Shown here: positions 26,925-37,055 of the stretch, one piece after another
Layout of the letters: every line of letters starts with the position of its first letter
Position numbering within the stretch: position 1 is the stretch's first letter
Position numbers and translations under genes: made by a program
Notes under the pieces: model-generated
Databases searched by the model: none
Seen by the model: only the letters and a program-made list of their open reading frames with translations
What the model was told of the DNA's origin: nothing
DNA from: Neocallimastix lanati (nom. inval.)
Lineage: Eukaryota; Neocallimastigomycota; Neocallimastigomycetes; Neocallimastigales; Neocallimastigaceae
DNA length: 64,000 nt
Assembly (NCBI GenBank): GCA_016946835.1
Contig: JACVTC010000114.1
Location: forward strand, 263,501-327,500
Direction: 5' to 3'

Positions 26925-28982
26925 TTATTCTGTCCATATACAAATTTTAGAGTCTTCACCACCAGTAATAATAAAATTATGCTATAAAATTAAATAACAA
27001 TAATAATTATTAGATTGAATTATATACAATATTGATATAAAATAATTTAAATATTATTTAATTACTTCATGATTCCAAGTACATGCTCTAACAATATCAG
27101 AATGACCACCTTTCATTAAACCACACAATTGAATTGTAGTAGCACCAACATGGAATACACCAATATCACCACTTTTTTTATAGTAAATAAATTCAATTAT
27201 ATACATATATATAAATTATTATATATTATTATAAAATATTTTACGATATGATAATTCTAAGATATTACTATAGATTTATTATTTACTTTTCAACACCAGC
27301 AATTAAATACAAACGTTGATTAATATTATCATAATGGCAATCAATAATGTATTGAATTGGAAGCTCTGGATGAGCTAATAATTGCCTAATATCACCGAAC
27401 TCATTAACTACATCACCCTTTATTAATTATAATATTATTTATATAAAAAGATAAAAAAAAATAAATAAAATAATAATAATAATTATAAAATTTTAATATT
27501 AATTTCATTATTTAAATTCCTTTTAAACATAAACACTTACTTCATCAGAAGTATACATAGAAAATGTTTCAACATGAGTTAAAGAGTATAAATATTCATA
27601 CTCTGGGCCGAAATAACCCAATGTATTAATAGAATCAGCTGTAATAACAAATTGTAATGAATCATCTTCATTCAAAGAAGTAATATCAAATAATGAAATT
27701 AAACCATCAGTTGAACCTTTTTATTAATAATAATTACATTAAAATTATTAATAATTTTTATGTTTTTTTTTGGGGGGGTTTTTGTTTTAATAAAATATAT
27801 AGATAAATAATTCAATAATATGAAATATAGTAATTTTTAATGTTCAATTAATATACAATACCTGTAACCATTTTACAATCTGTATTTGGTTGAAAACTAA
27901 TATAATATTTATTTAATAATATAATATAAAAATAAAGAAATTATAAAGTAAATTAAAAATATATTTTTAAATATATATATATTTTTAAATATTTTATAAG
28001 AATAAAAAGAAAAGATATTATTTTTATTTAGTTTTTTGTTTCCTTTTTATTTTATTATTCGTTTATTTATATTTTTTTATTTCTTTTTATCTTTATACTT
28101 TGATAATATTTTTTTTTTATTATAATTATTTTAGCAATATTTACCGAACCTATATTATTTAATATAAATTAAAATTTAGAATTTGAATTTATATTCAAAT
28201 AATTTTAATAATTTAATATCAAAAGCATATAATATATATTATTTTTTTACTTGTGTAATATCATCGGAATGTGAATCAGGAAATTGGGCACAGAGTTTAT
28301 CACCGTTAACATCCCTTTTAAAAAATAATAAATAAAATTATATTTTTAATAAAAAAAAAAGCATATATATAATACATGACATTATTAACTTTAGTATTTA
28401 TCTTATAATTTTAAATTTAAATTTACCATAAATAAATAATTGCATCTTCACCAATTAGTTCAGTTCCCTTTTTTATTAATTAAAAAAATAAAATGTAATA
28501 ATATAAATTGGTATTATTTCAAAATTATCAGTAATAAATTTAAATTATTAATATTTAATTATCGTCAGTAATAAATTTAAATTAATAATATTTAATTATC
28601 GTCAATTTACTGCTGCTAAAACAGTTTGAGTTGAATTAACATCAAAAGAAAGAACTGCTGAAGGTAAATTAATACTTTTAGCAGGTTGTTGACTTGCACG
28701 AACATCCCAAATATTTATTGTCTTATCTTTAGATGAAGTTAATAATGTATTTTGATTAATATATTTAGCTTCCGTAATTGTATCTCTATGTCCAATTAAT
28801 TCTTGTAAAGGTTGTAATGTATTGGTATCATAAATATATATATTTTTATGTGTATTAACAGTAAAGGTAGTATAATCAATTGTGGGTGCAATACCAATAA
28901 CATATTGACCATTCTGTGGTAATGAAATGGTATTTCTCATAAAAAGTTTTGGGCATGAAGCAATAGATACAGCATCAGTCAT
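26925..28982 (-). CDS. WD40 protein, WDR89-like
   Basis: Nine exons in phase: 28982-28611, 28467-28427, 28314-28251, 28149-28145, 27896-27862, 27716-27541, 27417-27287, 27171-27066 and 26981-26925, giving about 328 residues. The chain carries several WD-type repeats: G-H-R-D-T-I-T ... D-K-T-I-N-I-W-D, S-H-S-D-D-I-T-Q ... S-T-D-G-L-I-S-L-F-D, and G-G-H-S-D-I-V ... G-G-E-D-S-K-I-C-I-W at the end. The S-H-S-D-D-[IV]-T-Q-V motif followed by V-(S/T)-G-S-(S/T)-D-G-L, and the terminal G-G-E-D, are characteristic of WDR89, a seven-bladed propeller of poorly defined role. Exon 4 is only 5 nt (GTTCG); without it the frame breaks between T-Q and F-Q-P-N. Intron 1 contains a tandem duplication of about 37 bp close to its donor. 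WD40 assignment is firm; WDR89 orthology is likely. Confidence 0.85.
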
Positions 28983-29349
28983 TTTTAATTTATATTTATT
29001 CTATTCCATTAATTTACATATATATCATAAATAGCATTATAATTATAAGGAAATATTTTATAAATAATTAAAAATAGTTAATTCAAAATTTAAAATTTAA
29101 TTCAATATATTTTTTACAATAAATTTAAATCAACAGTAATATTTGTTGAATCTATGTTAAATAATTAATATTTTATAATTAATAATTATATTTTTCAAAT
29201 TATTTTAATAAATTACCTTCTTAAAAATACTATTAAGTAAAATTAATTAAATTTACTATTTTATTATTATAAATTCTCTATTAAAACCTCTAATAAAGAT
29301 TAGTATTTTTTATACTTCAAATACTGAAATTCAAAAAAAAATAAAAAAA

Positions 29350-29383
<34 letters not shown>

Positions 29384-29640
29384 TATATTTAATATATATT
29401 TAATATATTATGATTAATCTGATTTAAATAATAATATTAATTATTAATATATATATATTTTTTATATATATTATCATTGTGTAACGAGATATAAAATAAA
29501 TATTTATATATTTTTTTTTTTAAATCTTAAAATAAGAATATATGGTATATTAATTACATATTTAGTACGTATAATCTATTAGAAGAAAAATAAATAATAT
29601 AATTTCCAATAAAAAAAAAAGGTATGTTTTAATAAAATAA
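28983..29640. other. AT-rich 5' flank of the WDR89-like gene
   Basis: An A tract at about 29343-29367 is followed by TA and TTTAATATA repeats. Nothing gene-like is visible. The promoter of the WDR89-like gene should be at its left end. Confidence 0.5.
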
Positions 29641-29654
29641 ATAATTTCATATCA

Positions 29655-30150
29655 TCCCAATATAATTTAAACTTCTGGATTTTCCCTTATGAGTTTTACA
29701 GAAAGTTTAGGGTCACGACATTTAATAAATAATATTAGATTGAGGTGTAGATGGATATTTCTAGCTGCCTGAATTAGGTCAAAGTAAGACCGTTGGATTT
29801 TATTCCTTTATGGTTTTCCTCATATTAAGGATTCTGAGTTTAGGCTAGGAAGGGGTATTTATACAAGTTAAGTACAGTTAACAATCTAATTCAATGTTAT
29901 TCTTGATAGATTGTAGAGTTGCCTTTTCACCAGGATGATTCAAGGAGATCACTGGCAAGATGTCTTAATGTTTCCTTATGACAAAAAACTTGTTGTATTC
30001 TTGAATAAGTTCCGGTGGACGCCGAAACAGTAAGTCAATTAAAGTGATAACTTACTGTTCCACATAAATAGGAAGAGTTTAGAGGTTCTATAGTGGAGTA
30101 AGTGTCGCAGCTGTCGATGACGTTTAGACATAATGACTGATCATAAGCAA
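29655..30150 (+). ncRNA. G+C-richer island A, possible structured RNA or old element
   Basis: About 500 nt with clearly more G and C than its surroundings but no sustained reading frame. Part of it (about 29930-30035) is homologous to a second island at 63645-63760 in the same orientation: GAGATCACTG (29945-29954), a middle ATTCTT block, then GACGCCGA (30018-30025), at nearly equal spacing. Just after the last block, AACAGTAAGT (30026-30035) pairs perfectly with ACTTACTGTT (30050-30059) around a 14-nt loop. I cannot match it to tRNA, 5S, spliceosomal, SRP, RNase P or U3 RNA. It may be a structured RNA gene or a degenerate repeat family; strand is assumed. Confidence 0.35.
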
Positions 30151-30419
30151 AATGTGTATATCAAAATTAGACATAGCTAATTTTGATATAAAGATTTAAA
30201 ATTTTTATTTTTCTAACTATTTATTTAATTTTCAATTATTAAAAATTTTTATTTAATAATTTATATTTCAAATAGTCTTGTACCAAAAATGTTACGGTCC
30301 ATAACAATTATTATTTTTGGAATATAACATTAATTAAGCATTCAAAATTAAAATATAATAATTAATATTAGTGTAGAGTTAAAATAAATATATTAAAATC
30401 TTTTTAATAATAAATATTA

Positions 30420-31010
30420 GATTTTCAGGTAGAGCTCTATTTAAAATTCCAGTTTTTATTGAGTCCGCCATGTCTACTTCTAGATTTTCTTGTTAATTAA
30501 AAGTATTTTGGAGCATGGCTAGGAAAGTGTTAATGTCGTCATTAATTGAAAATATCATATTTTCAATTTCTTCTTTTAAGTCGATTTTATGTTCTTCGTG
30601 ATTTGTAAAAGATTTTTGAAGAATATTCCATATTTGAAAGGAGGTATTGTTATGACTTTGAATTATACTTTTAGTGTTATTTCTAAGGCTTTAGTTATAA
30701 TTCATTTTACGAAGATATCAAAAATGATATCTTGGTTTGAAGTATTTTTATCGTATACTAAAGAAACAACGAATTTATCAGGGATATATTTGTCTATATT
30801 ATCCTTGACATCACGTTTTCTTAATCTTTCGATTTTTTCTTTGCTTACATATAAGGTTATTTATTCATAGTAGATAAAAAATATCTGTTCTACACTCCAG
30901 ATAATTTCAGGAGATAATTCAATTAATCTGTTAAAATTTTCAGAGTAATTGAATGTAATTCCTTTGGGCATTTAAGAATTGATGTCATTAATGGAGATGG
31001 CTTGGTTTTC
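30420..31010 (-). pseudogene. Decayed copia-type gag fragment
   Basis: Minus-strand frames with stops and one or more frameshifts read M-P-K-G-I-T-F-N-Y-S-E-N-F and then F-Q-I-W-N-I-L-Q-K-S-F. These are followed by an acidic/hydrophobic helix segment, F-L-A-M-L-Q, and I-L-N-R-A-L-P-E-N. The order A/W-x-x-L ... F-x-x-L ... L-x-x-L-P matches the gag polypeptide of Ty1/copia retrotransposons (UBN2-type). No pol region or LTR was recognised nearby, so this is a fragment. The identification rests on pattern only. Confidence 0.45.
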
Positions 31011-32506
31011 AGTTTGGTTCTGTTGTTAAATATTATTTCTTCTTATACTCATAGTAAAGTTATATATGTATATTTTGTATGATTAAGGATTAAAGTATTT
31101 ATTATTTAGATTATTTATATTAAATTAATAAAAATAATGTATTTTGTGATTATGTATTTACTTATTTTTAATTACTCTTAATTTATGTTTTAATCACATT
31201 TGTAAATTTATAAATAGTCATATAATTTATTTTGAATATATAAATTGTGATTTGATAATTTCTAGATCTATTGTTTTTGATATATGTAAGTTTTATTTTG
31301 GTTAATGAAAATTTTAAAATTTATTGCTGACTAATTTCAGTTGATTTTAAATTTAATATGTATAACTGACTATTTTTAGCTCATATTAAATTAAAAATAT
31401 TTTATATTATTTATTTATGAAGGTAATTTGATTAAAATATTATATATAAGTATATAGTCTAATAGTATATATAAATGGAAGTATTTAATAATATTTGATT
31501 AAAATAAAATAAATTAGTATTATGTATGTATGAATTTATAATTTTAATTTAGATTCAAAAATACTTAGCTTAATTTTTATAAGATTATGGGACAAGAGTC
31601 AATTGAGACTCTTAATCTTTCAATAATATAAAGTTAAAATATATAATTTATTTATTTCTAATGATGGTTAAGAAATTATTCTAATTCAAATAATTTCTTT
31701 TTATACATTTTCTTCATTTCATATTAAAATATAAATATATAATATTTATCATTAATATAATTTATTTACATTAAATATTCCTTATAATAATACATAATAT
31801 TAATTATTAAATGTGATATTTTTATATAATGATATATTTGATATATTCTTGATTATTCTTTTGATTAATTTTTAGGGTTAACTTTATAAGTGCAATTACT
31901 TGTTGAACTTAAAGAAAATTATAGTTTAAAATATTGACTTTTATAATAAGGAAGTTTTGGATATTAATAATAAATTATTTATATTAATAATTTTTTTAGA
32001 AATATAATATAATAATTTTTTCAAATATAGAATATAAAATATATGAAGCAAATTCATTACAATCTCTTTAATCATTTTTAGTGTCTTTTTATTTGAACAT
32101 CTCATTTTCCGTTACAATAAAAGTACCCAATGAAAAAATCACCAAAAACTAATTCTTCCACTATTATTGGAATCTGTTATAATCTTTTGGAACTCTTGAA
32201 CTCTTGGCTACCACAAATATCTCATGGATACTACCATATTTTGGAGTTTATAACCATTAAAACTAGTGAAATTGCCAACTCTAATAAACTAATGTTCCAT
32301 AGAATTATTCTCTCAATATTATTATAATACTCAGTACTTTGGAGTAAGCTCTCTCATAGTTTTACTGTTTTATCTTAGTTTTTTCTTATATTATCTTACC
32401 GTTCTTGATTACTTTGTTTATCTACTACTTTTAGTAATAAATACCATTTCAAAATTTATAATAAATAAACCACCCATATTCTAATTAAAAATATTACTCT
32501 CTGTGA
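31011..32506. other. AT-rich region, no gene seen
   Basis: Base composition is slightly less extreme than elsewhere, as expected for decayed transposon DNA, but stops occur in all frames. A plus-strand frame at 32130-32327 has no recognisable features. Confidence 0.45.
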
Positions 32507-32806
32507 CTACTCTCTTTGACTACTCTCTTTGATTATTCTCTTGGATTATTCTCTTTGAATACTCTCTTGGATTATTCTCTTGGATTATTCTCTTTGAATA
32601 CTCTCTTGGATTATTCTCTTGGATTATTTTCTTTGAATACTCTCTTGGATTATTCTCTTGGATTATTCTCTTTGAATACTCTCTTGGATTATTCTCTTGG
32701 ATTATTCTCTTTGAATACTCTCTTGGATTATTCTCTTGGATTATTCTCTTTGAATACTCTCTTGGATTATTCTCTTGGATTATTCTCTTGGATTATTCTC
32801 TTAAAT
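32507..32806. repeat. 39-bp higher-order minisatellite built of 13-bp units
   Basis: The basic unit is 13 bp (TTGGATTATTCTC and the variant TTTGAATACTCTC). Two of the first plus one of the second make a 39-bp higher-order unit repeated about six times. Because 39 is divisible by three, the plus strand stays open and would encode L-D-Y-S-L-G-L-F-S-L-N-T-L repeats. No start context or flanking domain suggests that it is translated. Confidence 0.88.
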
Positions 32807-33119
32807 TATTTTTGGATCAATTTTTCAGAAACATTTCGTCAAATTATTTTTTTATTATTCACCCCATTAAAATATTTTAATCTAATTTCTTATTATAACA
32901 AATAATGAAAAAACAGACTAACATTTGTGACACTTTAAAACGATCATCTTTAAAACGATAACGAACATCTTTAAACGATAACTTCTCTGGGAATTGAAAG
33001 TACTTAAAAGAATTCTTGAAAAACGGTGCTTATGTTTTATTTACACACTGAACTCTTTCAACATGATGAAGATAAGATAAAATTCTCTATATAATAATAA
33101 GATTATACAATAATGCTAT
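32807..33119. other. Spacer between minisatellite and gag relic
   Basis: Stops in all frames. It contains a short direct repeat (CATCTTTAAAACGATAACG-like copies near 32940-32980). No gene is recognised. Confidence 0.4.
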
Positions 33120-34139
33120 GAATTTAGCTGCTTCGCTCATTGAAAACAGTGAGCTTTGTCTTAGAAACTATTAATTCTTCATTAGTAAAATTAGCGTTTT
33201 CTATTAAAACAAAGATACTACCTTTAAAGTCAATCAGAAACTTGGAATCCATAAGCAAATGTGATTTGGTGAAATTAACAATTATTTAATGGAATTCAAT
33301 AAATATACAAAACCTGCAAAAATGGGTTCTTTCTTGGCCATGCACCATAATTTAATTACTCCTAAGACCCCAATCTCTTTATTCTTCTAACTATAGCCTC
33401 TCATATTGACTCTAGGTTCTCTACACAGTAAAAATTTTTAGAATTAATGATAAATATTATCAAAAAAATTTATTATTCTATAATAAACCAGATTCAACCG
33501 ATTAATTCATTCCATATTCTAAAAGAATTCATGAATCCTTGTCACCGAAAGAAAAAGAAAGAAGAAAATAGAAAACTTTTGTTTATACTGTGGCTTCTTA
33601 GAGCATCAATTTTTATAATGACTAATAATGTAAATAGTCAATTTTAAGAAACTCATAATCATCTTAGTTTGAATATTAATAAATCAGAATTTCATTCAAG
33701 CAATAAGTCTTCTTACAATATTTCTCTTAATTTCTTAAATAATAAAAAATCTTGTTGTAATCAACCTCCTATTTCCAAATTTCCAAAATCCAATAAATCT
33801 TTTATTAAACTTGTTAAAATCTCAAAATCCGACTCCCTTGGTAACAATACTAGTAAAACTATTATAATTAACAGTTTCACTTCAAACAAACTTTTTCTTT
33901 TTCAAAATTCTGAACCCTTAAATAAAAATTTATTCAAATTTGTGAAGGGGAGGGTGAACTCCCTTTACTCCGTTATTAATTCGAACTTAAAATTTTATGA
34001 AAACCCTATTTATATCAATCAAAAATTTTCTTTAACTATTCCAAGTAATCAAATAATCAATATTAATCATTTATTTAAAATTAAAACGAATAATATAAAT
34101 CATTTATTATACTTTATAATCCAAAATATCAATATTTAA
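33120..34139 (+). pseudogene. Decayed retrotransposon gag with CCHC zinc knuckle
   Basis: The frame at 33547-33621 reads E-R-K-R-K-K-K-I-E-N-F and then C-L-Y-C-G-F-L-E-H-x4-stop. This fits C-x2-C-x4-H-x4-C exactly if the last Cys codon has mutated to the TGA at 33619-33621; the preceding codon is also a stop. A basic segment before C-x-Y-C-G-x4-H is typical of Ty3/gypsy gag. The frame at 33669-34139 (156 codons, polar, ending in N-P-I-Y-I-N-Q-K-F-S-L) could be the following spacer/protease region. The left limit is approximate. A dead element. Confidence 0.45.
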
Positions 34140-36229
34140 AACTTTAAGTGAAAAATATTATTACTTGAAGCCTTTATTTTTGACTCTTTTCTACCTTATG
34201 AAGATAAACCTCTTGAAAACCTCAATTCATTACTTTATATTTTTTTTCTCAAATAATCAATATTTTCAATATTAATACATATTATTTTAATTTTTATTAT
34301 GATTCTAATATTATTATAGTTTAGTTTTAGTTATAGTATATATTAGTTAAATTTTATAATTATAATTATTTTTTCAATAATTTTCATGTATCTCATTGAA
34401 CTGTATTTTTTAATTCTTAAATTTTAAATCAAATAATTCATGTTGTTTATTTATATTTCTTGATATTTGGGATTTAATTGTATTATATTCAAGACATATA
34501 AAACCCATTTCTTAAGAAATTTTATTAAATGTACGTTTTTGTTTTATATCCTAAAAGAGCTGAACTTTTTCTAATTTCTTCTTTAAATTTATGTTTCACC
34601 ATTGATATAGATACATCAACTTCTTTTTCGAGATGATTACGTTAACTTTCATATTTTAGGATCTCCTTTTTATCGTTTAAAATAATAAAAGATTTACATT
34701 TATATTATGTTTTATATTCAGTACATCTTTTTTGAATTATTCTTCTTTATTTTTGAAAAATTATATTTATATTTTTTATTTCCAATAATCTGTTCTTTTC
34801 CTCGATTTGTTTCTTTTTTTTTTTATTTTTGGCCTTTTTTTTTCATTTTTTAATAGTTGAAAATAAAATATATTTAATTTTTTATTATTATTTATTTATT
34901 TAGTTTAATTTTTTATAATTTATTATTTATTTATTTTATTTTATTATTATTAATTTTATTTATTTTATTCAATATTTTATTATTTATTTTATTTATTTTA
35001 TTCAAATTTTTTTTTTCAATTTCTATAAATAATGCGATAATGAGAAAATCTTTTTTGTTGTTAAAAAAAAATATAACCCTTTTATATTTATTTCTATTTT
35101 TATTTATTTATAATTATCTAAAAAATATATATATATATATATATAAATAAAAATGTGGTGCGTTAAATTACGAATTAAGTTTTAATTTACAAGTCATATT
35201 ACGAAATGCACACACATTCATTAATTATATGATTATTTTTTTTATAATAAAAAAAATACTCAATCAGCGAAAAAATAAATATTATTTGGCTAATTAGAAC
35301 ATAATAATATTTAAAGTAGTAATATGAAATAAAAGTAATATTCAAAATAAAATGTATAAATAAATTCAGAAAAAAGTTCATATGAAACGAACCTCACCTC
35401 CAGAAAATAAGATTTCTGTTTAAAGGAAACTCTTATTCCAGATTAGGGTTTGAATTGACTATCTGAAAGAAAATTTGTGTTTATTAAATGTTAGTATCTG
35501 TTTAGGTGGTTTTTTTATTGGAACACTTAAAACTTTAATAATAAAATTATTAATTATTATAATACAAAAAAAATTTTTTTTGTATTACTTAACAAATACA
35601 GAATATAGAATAAATTGTTATTAGATAAAGTTTATTCCTAGTCTACAAATAAAAAAAAAAAAATTCAAATATATTATATTACGTAAGTGTTCATATCGCT
35701 GATATTATTAATAAAAATATATTTATACCCTAAAAGTTGATCAATAAATATATGAAAATCAAATTCTCCATTATAAAATAGTTTTTTTTTTTTTATTTTT
35801 TTGAAATATTTATATAAAACTCATATGAATTTATTAATATATTAAAATTATATAAAAATACATATATATTTATACACTCATTATTCAGAAAATTATTAAT
35901 ATTAACACCAATTGTTCCATTCACTACATTATTAGTAACGATACTATTATTTTCACTATCTCTAATATTAATATTCTATTTTCACTATCACTACTTCTAT
36001 TATTAACAATATTATATCTATTGTATTTTATTATTATTATATTCTTCGTTACTACTATCAGAATCTGTACTCAATTCTATATTATTCGTATCTGTGACAA
36101 CATTGTCTACATTACTACTTGATATTAGTCAAAATTTAGAAATTATAATAAAGAATTTCAATATCTTTAAAATATTTCATTCGAAATTCACGAAAAAAAT
36201 AGCATTTAGAAAACTAATGTTCCAACTGA
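34140..36229. other. AT-rich region, no gene seen
   Basis: T- and A-rich with ATTT microsatellites near 34880-34990 and TA repeats near 35125-35145. At 35880-36110 the minus strand has short polar Asn/Ser/Asp-rich frames broken by stops, which could be the continuation of the LINE relic to the right, but this cannot be shown. Confidence 0.45.
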
Positions 36230-36535
36230 GGATTACTATTTTAAGAATTCCATTGGAATCCCATCAAGACAAGCTTTAAATTCAGAAGTAGAATAGATCG
36301 GTTTCGAAAATTTCTTTATAGCTAATCTCTTGGTTAATTTCCCATTCTTGATGCCTTGGAGTTCCCAAATTCATAAGTGCATCAGAATCTTTCCAGAAAT
36401 CTTTAGAAAGACTATGACCTGAAGAATCCAACCCAAGGAATTTATAATGAGAATTTAAAGCTTTTAATTTTTCATCGGTAGAAGATACCAATTCATTATT
36501 CATAATATTAAAAAAAAAAAAAAAAAAAAAAAAAT
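36230..36535 (-). mobile_element. LINE fragment, segment just before the reverse transcriptase
   Basis: The minus strand reads S-S-G-H-S-L-S-K-D-F-W ... E-W-E-I-N-Q-E-I-S, a close match to S-G-H-S-L-N-R-N-F-W ... W-N-I-N-D-P-I-T of the LINE family at 47-59 kb. A frame break is followed by A-C-L-D-G-I-P-M-E-F-L-K, matching A-P-G-P-D-G-I-P-I-E-F of the RT fingers. It is bounded upstream on the minus strand by a T tract (A tract at 36510-36532 on plus). It lacks both element ends and is inactive. Confidence 0.7.
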
Positions 36536-37055
36536 TAAATATTAAAATATATAAAATATGAAGCAAAATTTCTCATTAATTATTATAATATTTTATTCTT
36601 CAAAATATTATACCATACATAAATATACAAAAACGAATTATTCCTAAATAATCTTATTCGCCAAAATAATATATTAATAATTTTTTTTAAGATCTACTAT
36701 ATATTTCATAATTTTAAACATATTAATTTTAATTTATTATTTTATTATCTGATTTTAAATATATTATTTTACATTTTTTTATTTATAATACTTTTTATAA
36801 ATTTTATTCTATTTTGAAATAAACATTTATATATATTTAATTTATTTATATATAATATATATAACTATTATTTCAACTACTACTTATTTTTTCTTATATT
36901 TTAATTTTTATTATTTAATTATTCTTTATATATTTAATTTTTTATTTTATTAAGCAAAGATATTGTATTTTTATCAACATTTTATAAATATTTTGCTATA
37001 TATATTTATTATAACAAAATTCTATATTTAAATTTTTTATTAATTACTAATTTTT
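36536..37055. other. AT-rich 3' flank of the GH3 gene
   Basis: About 520 bp of A/T-rich DNA with no ORF. It should hold the 3' UTR of the beta-glucosidase gene at its right end. Confidence 0.5.
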
